46,204 nt of DNA from Clostridia bacterium (GTDB taxonomy: Bacteria; Bacillota; Clostridia; Oscillospirales; Acutalibacteraceae), in contig JAGAPJ010000135.1 in assembly GCA_017623315.1 (NCBI GenBank), forward strand, positions 1-46,204, given 5' to 3'. The notes under the pieces were generated by a model, which had not been told where the DNA came from, made no database searches, and saw nothing but the letters and a program-made list of their open reading frames with translations. This document shows, in pieces, positions 13,602-23,210 of this stretch. Made by a program: the position numbers and the translations under genes. How positions within the stretch are numbered: the first letter of the stretch is position 1; the number at the start of each line of letters is the position of its first letter.

Positions 13602-15461
13602 CTACTCAAACAAACGAATAATTTCGTTTGCAACCCAACCGGGATCATCGTCGCTGTTTCCGAAAATAACCCATGGAATTATATCGTGAATTAAATGACC
13701 TATACTTTGATTGCTATACCACAATTCATTAGACGGACAAAAATTATATGTTCCAATATCACGTGCATCTAGTACTATTTTATTCTGCGAATTGTATATT
13801 ACTTCTCTATGTCCATCAGGAGAAACATATTTTTTATTTGGTCCGTCTTTTGCAGTATATTGATGACAATCAGCTGCCGGTCCTTTTGGAGTAGTATCTG
13901 GTCCACGCCAACCTGAATCTTTTGCTTCCTGTGGTGATTGCGGGAGAGTTGCCACATCGTTCTTTGTTTCTCGCCTATCATAATGAGCAGACTGCGCTAT
14001 GTATGTAGCACCTGCGGCTATTGTTATTTTAGCCGCTACTGATGCTACTGCAATATTTCCTGTTGCAACAGCAACAACCGTTACAACTGCTGCTACAATT
14101 GTAACAGTTGCTGTAATCCATCTTGGCCAATTACCTGTGGGATCGCTCATATTAACAGGGTTGTTGAAACAATAGGCAAACAAGTTATATCCTCGAATAT
14201 CACTTCCGATACCGGCTATTTGATTATCTGCATTTATAAATCTACCAATTTCGGGATCGTAGTATCTTGTACCTGTTAGATAGAATCCCGTCTCATTATC
14301 ATAATAATAACCACGGTATCTTATTGGGTTAATTGTGCCGATATCAATTCCGCTTGTGTCGGTTATATTGGTTATAACACCCCATGGGTCGTATTCATAG
14401 GTAACAACCTTTACGCCGTTGCTGTTATAAATACCAACAACATCGCCTTGCAGGTTAATATCATAATAATAGTATGCACCGTTATAGATAAAACCAAACT
14501 TATTTCCGCTTTCATCATAAAGGAAAACAAGTGTATCATCTTCGGTTGTTTGACCTATCAATACACCGTCAGCATAAATAAACTCGGTTAAAGTGCCGTT
14601 AACGTTTTTCGACGTTCTTATACCGTTACCGTCATAAGTATAGCTATAAGAATTCGCACCTTTTGTAACTGTTGCAAGCCTACGTCCGTTTTCCCAAGTG
14701 AATACCTTGCCGTCGTGGTAAGTCAGCGGATTGCCAATAGCATCATAGACCATTGTATTGCCGTTAACCGCTGTCAGCTTATCAGGCCAGTTTGGATCTG
14801 TATAGCTAAAGGTCTTTATGGTTTCGCCGTTTAGTTTAATATATTCAATATTGCCGTTAGTATATATGTAATTATATACCTGACCATTAGCGTCAACGTA
14901 TTCGACTAATTGATTAAAGTGATCATAACCATAGTCTGCCACCTTGCTGCCATTGACGTAAATGGCGGTAATATTACCGTTAGCGTCATAGCTGTATTCG
15001 GTACTACCGTCGGGTGTTGTTACACTTTCAACCAAGGCTGACGTACTATTCGCGCAGTGACCGCCTTGCTTATAGGTAAAGCTTTGGGTTTTGTTTATAG
15101 GTGCAATTGTTCGGGTTAAAAGCCTGCCCAACGGGTCGTAATTATAATTAAGTACAGGTGTACCGTTATGTTTTACGGTATACACAGCATCAGGGTTTTG
15201 CTTAGCGGTTAAATTGCCGTAAACAAAGCTGATTTCCTGTGTTCCAAGTAATGAATTACGAACTATTGCACTTAAACGGTTTGTCTTATCCTCATAATTA
15301 TATTTTACAGAGGATAAAAGAGTATTGCCGTTAAGCTGTGTTCCCGCATATTCACGCACGCCTACAAGTCGGTCTGCAAGGTCATAGGTATATTTTGTAC
15401 GGGTGTTTTTAAATAGGTCAATAACGTTTGAAACAAGACCTGTGTTACCGTAGTGCCTTGG
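13602..15461 (-). pseudogene. orphan RHS tip with distinct C-terminal toxin domain (5'-truncated)
   Basis: The frame is open from 15461 (after a TAG at 15464-15462) to 13602; the first GTG is 15359. It has no signal peptide, no N-terminal RHS shell and no ribosome-binding site, and starts inside a YD repeat (HYGNTGLVSNVIDLF). It carries YD repeats, the RHS core (RGYYYDNETGFYLTGTRYYDPEIGRFINAD...PTGNW, about residues 343-406 from GTG) and then a different end. That end has a hydrophobic Ala/Val-rich segment (about 410-452) and a polar domain of about 130 residues with NKKYVSPDGHREVIYN, LDARDIGTYNF and GHLIHDIIPWVIFGNSDDDP. The last pattern recurs in RHS C-termini I have seen, but I cannot name its family. 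It is probably a silent cassette that can recombine onto the full-length gene. Confidence 0.8.
14281..14640 (-). repeat. RHS homology block shared with 16679-17038
   Basis: This stretch and 16679-17038 are nearly identical at a constant offset of 2398 bp. A second block (15031-15099 against 17429-17497) has the same offset. It encodes the conserved RHS core just before the variable toxin tip, so it is a natural substrate for homologous recombination that swaps tips. Confidence 0.85.
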
Positions 15462-15475
15462 CTATTTGAGGGGAA

Positions 15476-15501
15476 CTATCGGTGAGAAACCCCACCGATA
15501 G
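15476..15501 (+). terminator. hairpin between the two RHS cassettes
   Basis: Perfect 9-bp stem CTATCGGTG/CACCGATAG followed on the plus strand by CTTATTTTT. It sits exactly where the homology of the orphan tip stops, between the tip and the 27-bp repeat. Confidence 0.5.
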
Positions 15502-15514
15502 CTTATTTTTCGTC

Positions 15515-15541
15515 AAGACACAGAACCGTCCCCTGTCTTTC
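15515..15541. repeat. 27-bp direct repeat after the first immunity candidate
   Basis: Same 27 bp as 12713-12739, here followed by degenerate GTCTCCCTGTCTCCCC units. The two copies bracket the whole orphan tip plus ankyrin cassette as direct repeats. Confidence 0.7.
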
Positions 15542-15590
15542 TTGTCTCCCTGTCTCCCCTTGTCCTTACCATGTCTTACCGTTTGTCTTT

Positions 15591-16073
15591 TCAGTTATGT
15601 GAAATGAAATCGGAAATTACACAAGAGTTATTATTTGAATAAAATGATAACATATTAATGCTTTTTTTGCTTAAAGGGAGCAAAATATGTTGATTTGGGT
15701 TACATTTTAAAAACGAAGACGGTGCTTCTTGGGAACTGATAGAAATCAACTTAATAGTTATTGTTGGAAATATGCTCCATTCAAACAATTTGAAATTAAT
15801 AATTGAAATGTGGTTTATATCCTCCCATTTAAGATTTAAACAAATGTTTTTTATCCCGTATTCGGAACAAACCACTAATTGAAATGCATTCTTAAATAGA
15901 GAAATAAGAATTACATTCATAAACGCATGTATTAATAATATGATTATGACATTTTGAAACGCTTTGTGCTCGTTGGATAAACAAAACAATATTAATGGAA
16001 CCACTAATACTAATGTCGGTCCAAAAAAAGAATATATAACAAGGAATGGACTACTTAAACTTGTTGAATGCAT
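15591..16073 (-). CDS. membrane protein, candidate immunity protein of the full-length RHS toxin
   Basis: A 160-residue protein. There are two membrane segments (about 9-35, SPFLVIYSFFGPTLVLVVPLI, and about 43-65), then a soluble part of about 95 residues with strands (ISIINFKLFEWSIFPTITIKL), similar in layout to YcxB/PH-like immunity proteins. GAGGTG is 6 nt upstream of ATG 16073, which lies 10 nt after the RHS stop (16084), so it is co-transcribed. No family was recognised with certainty. Position and membrane topology suggest protection against a toxin acting at the membrane; this is inference. Confidence 0.65.
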   Translation of the reverse strand: MHSTSLSSPFLVIYSFFGPTLVLVVPLILFCLSNEHKAFQNVIIILLIHAFMNVILISLFKNAFQLVVCSEYGIKNICLNLKWEDINHISIINFKLFEWSIFPTITIKLISISSQEAPSSFLKCNPNQHILLPLSKKSINMLSFYSNNNSCVISDFISHN

Positions 16074-16083
16074 TACAAACACC

Positions 16084-19000
16084 TCAAAACCACGAAACGA
16101 TTGTTTTCCAAATATTTTTTGCTGTCTTAAATATATTAAACTCAAACTTTGTTTCAGTTATTCCAACCGTTGCGTGTAAGTCTGCACCCAAACCAATGCC
16201 AACACCAACACTTCCACCAACTAAATCCGGCTCATCAAGAGGTGATATTGCTTCTCCAGAGATTGATACTGGACCACATACTGGAAGTGAACCTCCTGCA
16301 TTCAATGCTATCCCATTTAAACTATCAATGGTTTTAAATTTAGTGTATGAGTATGATTTTTCAAAACCTATAGAAGCCAAGCCAAATGTTCCGCCACTGC
16401 TTTTTTTAAAAACATCAGCTTTTGTAGTTTGCAAAGCAAAATTACCAGTTGAATCATATGCTAGAGCAAATGAGTAAGTTGCACCTCCAATTAAGAAAGC
16501 AGAAAAACTCCAGTTAACTGAAAATGTCCATTCTCCGAGCGGGTCAAATCCCATCACCGGATTATTATTACAATACGCAAACATATTGTATCCAAGTACG
16601 CCTTGCCCGGTAGAAACATACCCATCCGCATTAATAAACCTACAAATATTCGGGTCATAATAGCGAGATTGCAGATAATAGAATCCCGTCTCATTATCAT
16701 AATAATAACCGCGGTATCTTATTGGGTTAATTGTGCCGATATCAATTCCGCTGGTGTCGGTTATATTGGTTATAACGCCCCACGGGTCGTATTCATAGGT
16801 AACAACCTTTACGCCGTTGCTGTTGTAAATACCAACAACATCGCCTTGTAGGTTAATGTCATAATAATAGTATGCACCGTTATAGACAAAACCAAACTTA
16901 TTTCCGCTTTCATCATAAAGGAAAATTAATGTATCATCTTCGGTTGTTTGACCTAACAAAACACCATCGGCATAAATAAACTCGGTTAAAGTGCCGTTAA
17001 CGTTTTTCGATGTTCGTATCCCGTCACCATCATAAGTGTATTGATACAAATTTTCTTGTTCTAAAATTTCAACAAGTTGACGCCCATTATCCCAATCCAT
17101 TTGTTTCCAATCATAATACGATTGTGGATTGCCTATAGCATCATAGATGATAGTATTACCATTAAATGCTGTCAGCTTATCCGGCCAATTGGGGTCGGTA
17201 TAACTGAAAGTTTTAACTGTATCATCCCATAAAACTGCGCTGGTTATATTACCATTATTATCATAGCTATAGGTATTAATGCCATCTTGTATTTCGTAAA
17301 GCACCAATTCGTTTTTAGAATTATACTGGTATTGACATTCTAAAGCGTCATTGGTTTGCACCATAATAATATTGCCATTAGCGTCATAAGTATACCGCTT
17401 GGTTTCACCATCAACCGTTACCGTTTCAACCAAGGCTGACGTACTATTCGCGCCGTGACCGCCTTGCTTATAGGTAAAGCTTTGGGTTTTGTTTATGCGA
17501 GATATCTTACGCTCGGTTAAACGGCCAAAGCCGTCATAAGCATATTCCAACCTGGTTGCACCGTTATACTCTACCGAATATACCGCATCAGGCATTTCAC
17601 CGTCTTCTATATCGCCATAGTTATAGTTATAGCTTTGTGTACCAAGCGGTGAATCGTACTCAACTTCGGTCAGATAATTTGTTTTGTCCGCATAGGTATA
17701 TTTAATGCTTTTTACAACGTTTGTATCGGTCAGCGACGCAGTACCATAAACCTCAACTTCAGCCAAACGCGATGAAAGGTCATAAATATATCTTGTCGTT
17801 TCGTTGGTGATATAATCCACCACAACGCCAAGGTTGCCGTTTGCATTATAATAATATTCAATGCGGTCAATATAATCGCCGTTATAATATTTATATTTTG
17901 TACGGCCCATATCGTCATATAAATAATTTATATATGCGCCGTTACCGTAACGCATTTCACATATTGTGCCATCACTGTTATACGTAATATCGGAAAGTAA
18001 CGCTGTACCAACCTTAATTTCATCGGTTCGACCAAATGTATCATACACAAAATTATATACCGTACCGTTTAACACCTTAATTTGCGTTAATAAATCGTTA
18101 AGATAGGTGTAATTAACCGACATATTAATATATGTTCCGCGTTGAGATGTTACCGATTTTATGGAATTATCGGAGTTGTAGGTATAAACCGTTTCATTGC
18201 CTTCGGAGTCGATAACCTTGTTTAGCAAACCGCTTGTGGTGTTATAATCATATCGTATTACATTGCCAAAAGCATCGATGGTTTTCAATAGGTAATTATT
18301 ATCTTCGGTATATTCTGCCATGGAGTTAATAAATTTTCCGCCGTTTGCGCTTTCAGTTACACTGTCGGCTTCATAAAAATACCACTTTTGCGCTTTATCA
18401 GCTGACGAATTGTTTGACTGAACAACCTGTATGCCGTCTTTTGCACCCGAAGTATTATCGGCCAACGCATCAAGGCATTTTGTGAAGTTGCTTGCACGGG
18501 TGTATATAGTAAACGTTCCGTCGGAATTTGGGATTATTTGATACTTTTGTGCGTTTGAAGTGTTGGGGTTATGAATAATCATACCCAAGTTATTTGTATC
18601 CGCGCCATTAGGAACATCCAAACGGAAGTTGGTATTAGAACTACCAAGATATACATCTATATTATAATATCCATCACTAGTTGCCGTCAAGGTCCATTTT
18701 TGATGTTTGTCATTCTTTTCAAAGGATTGACCCTGAATTTGCGCACGAATAGCTTCGCCCATTGCTGTTAAGGTCGTTCGGGTTTTAGCGTTAACAATGT
18801 AATATGTTTTACCCGCTTCAATTGCGCTTGCAATAGGCATTGACCATGTGGTCGCGCTTAAAGCGTTACCTGCGCTATCGTAAGTGAATTCTTCCATTAT
18901 ACCGTCTGATGAAAGCGCATATTTTAAAAGATTGTTTGTTTCATCATAGGTATAGCTATAATTAGTACCCGACGGGCTGAAAATTTTAGCAAGCTGATTA

Positions 19001-22000
19001 TCATTATAAGCAAAGCTTGTTTCACTTGCTGCTAAATCTACACTGCTTATTACATTACCGTCATCATCATAAGTATAGGTCTGACCGTAATCTTCTTTGT
19101 AAAGATAGGGTAATGTGAAAACAGCAGTATTTTCATTATTACGGTAATCAATATCAAACCTAACTTGGTTATAATCCTTTGGGGCAACAATCGCACCCGA
19201 AGTAAACTGCCAATCATTGCAAAAGCTATTAAACGGTATTCTATGGCGCGAAGTTGTTCCGTCAGTATGCGTGAATAAAACGCTTATACCAAAAAGCCGC
19301 GCTGTGTCGGGCGCATCCTTTTGGGTGTTAGTTATTACTGAAAATGCTTTTGCCCAGGCGCCTGCGCTAAAGACATCACCCGCATTGCCTTGCATATTTA
19401 ATGTTTGCGATGCATAATTTTGTGAATTTAAACCGCTTAATTTAATACCTTTTTCCGTGCTTTGCGGTGCGTAATTATCTGTTATTGCGGCAACTGTAGC
19501 ATTGGTTGAATTTGACCAATTTGCTGTGCCGTCATTAAAATCGGTATTAGATAACAGGTTATATGAATTTGTGGTTTCGCCCTCTTCCAACTGAAAATCA
19601 TCAAACCATATATACCCCGAGCTTAAGCAATCACTACCACCCATAAGGCATCTGATAGTGTCGCCTTCCTCAAAATAATTCGTTACACTTATACGTTCCC
19701 ATTTTTCTGAACCTGTATAAATTTGGCCGCGTTCAACATAGTCAATTTCTTCGCCATCGACAATACGCGCCATTCGAATTGTTGCACCGCTACCGTCTAA
19801 CGATATACCATCTGTGCTAACGTATGCTGAAAAGGTATAATAGCCGGTTTTTTCGGCAATATAATCATAATAAATATATGCGTATTCTTTATTCTCTCCG
19901 CTTGTATCATATCTAAAAATCCTATATGAGCCGCCGGTTATGTTATAATACTCACTATCATAATAATATTCCATTGTTTGTCCGGGTGTTTCATATTTGT
20001 TAAGCGTATAAGGACCGCTATCTAAACGGTGGGCATCTAAAAGGTTTGTAACACTTTTTTGTATTTTAGATTCACTGGTAATCTTATGGCTCTTACCACC
20101 AATACTTACGCCGTTAAAAACATAATTCTGCGCTTGGTCACCTTGTAAATTAATAATACCTGTTGTATGTCCAAATGTATCAAATTGATATTGATATTTG
20201 TAACTTATATCTTGATAATTTTCGTTTATTCTTGTCTCGTTATAAGAATAATAAAAATAATGTTGTTTTATAATGTCTACATATTTATCGTACCAATATA
20301 TACAAAACGCCTTAGAATCATTGTATATTAAATCTAGTCGCTGACCATCAGGTCGATTGATTCTACTAATTAATCCCGTGTCCGAATATGCAAAAGTTGT
20401 TTTTGCGGAATTTTCATTTTCGTCAGGATAGATTATGGAAGTAAGTTGTTTTGCCGAATTATATGTGTATTTTACAACTTTTCCATCAGGTGCGGTAATT
20501 GATGACAGTATGCCCGAAGTATAAGCAAGTTGGTATATGCGACCCGCACCATCGGTTATCGTGGAAATATTACCAGACGAATTATAACTAATAATCGCAG
20601 CATTCCCAACAGCATCAGCAATTTTTGTCAATTTTCCTGCGCTGTTAAAATACATTTTATTTTTACCCTTATCGGTTATAACGTATCTTTCAGTTGTGCT
20701 TGAACTGTTAGTTGTCAAAGTATAACCCAATCCGTCCTCATCAATAACGGGCGAGGATGATGATTCTTGGTAAAAATAATGCTTTGTGCCATCTGCATCT
20801 ACAAAATAAGGATGCGGCAAATTGCTGGGTGCTTGAATTGACATTTGATAATTTAATCGCCATCTGCCACCATAAGTGTCAACTACGTCATTTGAAGTGT
20901 TATAAACATGGCTAATTGAAACGGGCATACGGTTACCATCAATTCCATAGTCGGGCTGTGTAACAACCAAATTACCGCTATAATTATTTACGTAAGCCGT
21001 ACCGTAACGACCAGCAGGAAGTGATGTATAGCTCCAATAATCCTCGAGACCCGTTGTATCGCGGTAAACTATTTCAATAAATTTTGAGGTTTTGCCGTGA
21101 TATACACTATCGCTGGCATAATAAAACACTTTACTGTTACCTGTGGGGCTTAATTCGTCGTGTAATTTAAGCATTACGCCATAATTGGCATCATTTTCAC
21201 TATGCCATCTGCTTACTAACTTTGTTATGTCATAACTGTCATACGTAAGTCCTGTATTACCTAAACTATTATTAGTATTAACATTTACATAATCAATAAT
21301 AGTTGTATCAAAAGTTGGTTTATTACCCCACCAAGTTGTACCTTCGGCAAAACTAGATGTTAGTTCGTGCACATCAATTCTTATACCGTTATTACTTGTA
21401 TATACGCTTGGTGTATAATGCACCATATCCAATTTTGCAGAAACTATTCTATCGGTTGGTTTAATTGCGGCAGGAATATCAAATTTAATATATGCACGCA
21501 TGGTATATAGTGCACCGTTTGAAACCTTAGCAATACCAATATTTAATACATCCCAACCACCGCGAATGTCGCCACTGCCAATACCTGATGATACATAAGT
21601 ATCACTAATAGCCGAACCAACTATTGTTTCAAATAATGTAGGGTCTAAATACACAGGATAAACGCGGCTCTTATCTGATAGCCACTCATAATCGGGTGCA
21701 TATGTCAAATAGTATATGTCACCCTTTTTAATAAGCTCGGTTTTAATCGAATTTGTAAATTCGCCCACGCTATCAGCCATATATGGGCTTTCCATTCGAT
21801 AAATTTGTGTACCTTCTTCATCAAAAAAGCTTACCGAATTATCATTATTAAGCACCGCATTATAAGCGGAGGTCAAAATTTCAAAAACAAAGGTTTCTTT
21901 TGTTTTCTTATTCAAGATAATTGTTTCCTTTAAAACATCACCCATTATGTCATATTGTACATCAATATCGGTTTTTATCTTGTTATACGCAACTCGACTG

Positions 22001-22506
22001 TTAACCTTATTTAAAACAGTTTTATCTATTGTTTCAACCTTTGTAGATGTAAGTTTTTTCATTTTTTTGTTAGTTGAACCAACAAGCTTAAATTTAACAA
22101 AACCGTTTTCAGTTAAATATTCAACATAACCATCGCTGAAGTTCTCAGGCAAGCTAATATTTGCTGAATTCGCCTTGTTTTTATAAATTTGTTTTTCTTC
22201 ATCATATATTAATGTGTTATCAATATCTTCAAAATTGCCGTTTTTAAGATAGTGCACGTCGTGCGGATAAACACACGCTTTAATGCTTCCGTCACTCATA
22301 CGGAAGTGTTTTGTATCGTTAGAACGCTTTTCTATAAGTTCGCCTAAAATATATGCGTCCTCATTTTGTTGTGTAATTTCCTCTTGTTGAGTATTATACT
22401 TTACTTCTGAACCGAAAATCTCCTCAGCAGATATCAGAGGAATATGTGTAACAACAAGTGCAATAGATAAAATAAAAGCTAATAAAATTTTAAATCTTTT
22501 TTTCAC
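16084..22506 (-). CDS. secreted RHS/YD-repeat polymorphic toxin (WapA-like)
   Basis: A 2140-residue cell-surface protein. A signal peptide (about 1-28, KKRFKILLAFILSIAL...ISA) is followed by an N-terminal region and a DNRLRE-type domain (about 297-482, with FDIPA, WWGNKP and DITKLVSRWHS). Next come a YWSYTSLPAGRYGTAYVNN pre-RHS segment, YD repeats, a carbohydrate-binding-like insert (about 840-1090) and a ricin-type beta-trefoil with QKW repeats (about 1228-1380). More YD repeats lead to the RHS core ending NNPVMGFDPLGEW (about 1929-1990). The last 150 residues are the variable tip: Gly-rich, strand-like, with no recognised toxin motif (ends NIFKTAKNIWKTIVSWF). GTG 22506 is chosen because AAGGAGAG lies just upstream; an ATG 13 codons earlier has none. 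Such proteins act in contact-dependent competition. Confidence 0.93.
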   Translation of the reverse strand: MKKRFKILLAFILSIALVVTHIPLISAEEIFGSEVKYNTQQEEITQQNEDAYILGELIEKRSNDTKHFRMSDGSIKACVYPHDVHYLKNGNFEDIDNTLIYDEEKQIYKNKANSANISLPENFSDGYVEYLTENGFVKFKLVGSTNKKMKKLTSTKVETIDKTVLNKVNSRVAYNKIKTDIDVQYDIMGDVLKETIILNKKTKETFVFEILTSAYNAVLNNDNSVSFFDEEGTQIYRMESPYMADSVGEFTNSIKTELIKKGDIYYLTYAPDYEWLSDKSRVYPVYLDPTLFETIVGSAISDTYVSSGIGSGDIRGGWDVLNIGIAKVSNGALYTMRAYIKFDIPAAIKPTDRIVSAKLDMVHYTPSVYTSNNGIRIDVHELTSSFAEGTTWWGNKPTFDTTIIDYVNVNTNNSLGNTGLTYDSYDITKLVSRWHSENDANYGVMLKLHDELSPTGNSKVFYYASDSVYHGKTSKFIEIVYRDTTGLEDYWSYTSLPAGRYGTAYVNNYSGNLVVTQPDYGIDGNRMPVSISHVYNTSNDVVDTYGGRWRLNYQMSIQAPSNLPHPYFVDADGTKHYFYQESSSSPVIDEDGLGYTLTTNSSSTTERYVITDKGKNKMYFNSAGKLTKIADAVGNAAIISYNSSGNISTITDGAGRIYQLAYTSGILSSITAPDGKVVKYTYNSAKQLTSIIYPDENENSAKTTFAYSDTGLISRINRPDGQRLDLIYNDSKAFCIYWYDKYVDIIKQHYFYYSYNETRINENYQDISYKYQYQFDTFGHTTGIINLQGDQAQNYVFNGVSIGGKSHKITSESKIQKSVTNLLDAHRLDSGPYTLNKYETPGQTMEYYYDSEYYNITGGSYRIFRYDTSGENKEYAYIYYDYIAEKTGYYTFSAYVSTDGISLDGSGATIRMARIVDGEEIDYVERGQIYTGSEKWERISVTNYFEEGDTIRCLMGGSDCLSSGYIWFDDFQLEEGETTNSYNLLSNTDFNDGTANWSNSTNATVAAITDNYAPQSTEKGIKLSGLNSQNYASQTLNMQGNAGDVFSAGAWAKAFSVITNTQKDAPDTARLFGISVLFTHTDGTTSRHRIPFNSFCNDWQFTSGAIVAPKDYNQVRFDIDYRNNENTAVFTLPYLYKEDYGQTYTYDDDGNVISSVDLAASETSFAYNDNQLAKIFSPSGTNYSYTYDETNNLLKYALSSDGIMEEFTYDSAGNALSATTWSMPIASAIEAGKTYYIVNAKTRTTLTAMGEAIRAQIQGQSFEKNDKHQKWTLTATSDGYYNIDVYLGSSNTNFRLDVPNGADTNNLGMIIHNPNTSNAQKYQIIPNSDGTFTIYTRASNFTKCLDALADNTSGAKDGIQVVQSNNSSADKAQKWYFYEADSVTESANGGKFINSMAEYTEDNNYLLKTIDAFGNVIRYDYNTTSGLLNKVIDSEGNETVYTYNSDNSIKSVTSQRGTYINMSVNYTYLNDLLTQIKVLNGTVYNFVYDTFGRTDEIKVGTALLSDITYNSDGTICEMRYGNGAYINYLYDDMGRTKYKYYNGDYIDRIEYYYNANGNLGVVVDYITNETTRYIYDLSSRLAEVEVYGTASLTDTNVVKSIKYTYADKTNYLTEVEYDSPLGTQSYNYNYGDIEDGEMPDAVYSVEYNGATRLEYAYDGFGRLTERKISRINKTQSFTYKQGGHGANSTSALVETVTVDGETKRYTYDANGNIIMVQTNDALECQYQYNSKNELVLYEIQDGINTYSYDNNGNITSAVLWDDTVKTFSYTDPNWPDKLTAFNGNTIIYDAIGNPQSYYDWKQMDWDNGRQLVEILEQENLYQYTYDGDGIRTSKNVNGTLTEFIYADGVLLGQTTEDDTLIFLYDESGNKFGFVYNGAYYYYDINLQGDVVGIYNSNGVKVVTYEYDPWGVITNITDTSGIDIGTINPIRYRGYYYDNETGFYYLQSRYYDPNICRFINADGYVSTGQGVLGYNMFAYCNNNPVMGFDPLGEWTFSVNWSFSAFLIGGATYSFALAYDSTGNFALQTTKADVFKKSSGGTFGLASIGFEKSYSYTKFKTIDSLNGIALNAGGSLPVCGPVSISGEAISPLDEPDLVGGSVGVGIGLGADLHATVGITETKFEFNIFKTAKNIWKTIVSWF

Positions 22507-22991
22507 ATAAATCTCTCCTTTTTTAGTTTTATTAAGAATTCTCATAATAAAACATTGGTAACACTTCCTTTCTTTTGATTAAAACGCTCTATTATGCGTC
22601 CATAAATACAACACATTTTAACAATAAAAAGGTGACCGATTTTTGTAATAATTAAAACACAATTAAACAGGTGACAAAATTCCCAATTTTGTCACCTGTT
22701 TTTCTTCGTGGAGTGTTGTATATGCGAGTGAAATAAAAGTACATATTTTAGGGGTTTTTGCAAAAGGAGTAATATTTATGTGCTTACACGTGTGCCCAAT
22801 AAGCTATAGAGGTGTCGATATAAAGGAACTATAGCTTCCTTGTAAAAGTTGGCGAGCGCAATACATAAAAAGTTATATGTAATTCAACCCGAATTCTTTA
22901 TCAAAAAATGAAATAAAAAATTGTCGAAATATGAAATGCGTTTCGTGGTAGTTTAATTATTTTAGTTATATAATTAGCTAAAGGTGAAGAA
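22507..22991. other. intergenic region between rhs and the XRE/DUF6514 pair
   Basis: It holds a perfect 17-bp hairpin (22665-22701, arms AAACAGGTGACAAAATT) with TTTTT on the plus side, usable as a terminator or as a 5'-UTR stem of rhs. An 18-codon ORF at 22778 and a 9-bp inverted repeat at 22801-22837 follow. The stretch 22850-22990 is A+T rich and contains the XRE gene's promoter region (TATATAATT near 22970). Confidence 0.5.
22778..22834 (+). CDS. 18-residue peptide ORF with strong ribosome-binding site
   Basis: AAGGAG (22764-22769) is 8 nt before ATG 22778. The product is MCLHVCPISYRGVDIKEL, with two Cys near the N-terminus. The second half of the ORF lies inside a hairpin formed by AAGCTATAG (22801-22809) and CTATAGCTT (22829-22837), as expected for a leader peptide, but no regulated gene follows directly (the XRE start is at 22992). 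Confidence 0.3.
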   Translation: MCLHVCPISYRGVDIKEL

Positions 22992-23207
22992 ATGATTTTA
23001 GACGCTGAATTTATTGGCAATAACATTCGGGATATCCGCAAGGCTGCGAATAAATCGCAGGAAATGTTCGCTGAACAAATTGAAACATCAACACGTACAG
23101 TAAGTAATATTGAAAATGGTACTGTTATTCCTAGCTTACAGACAATAGCTAATATTTCTGAATGTTTTAATCGTTCTGTGGATTCTATAATACGAAAGGA
23201 AAAATAG
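22992..23207 (+). CDS. small XRE-family regulator
   Basis: A 71-residue protein that is almost entirely a helix-turn-helix domain (FIGNNIRDIRKAANKSQEMFA, then TRTVSNIENGTVIPSLQTI). AAAGGTGA is 4-5 nt before ATG 22992. It is followed after 3 nt by the DUF6514-like gene, so they form an operon. The target is unknown. Confidence 0.85.
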   Translation: MILDAEFIGNNIRDIRKAANKSQEMFAEQIETSTRTVSNIENGTVIPSLQTIANISECFNRSVDSIIRKEK

Positions 23208-23210
23208 CTT

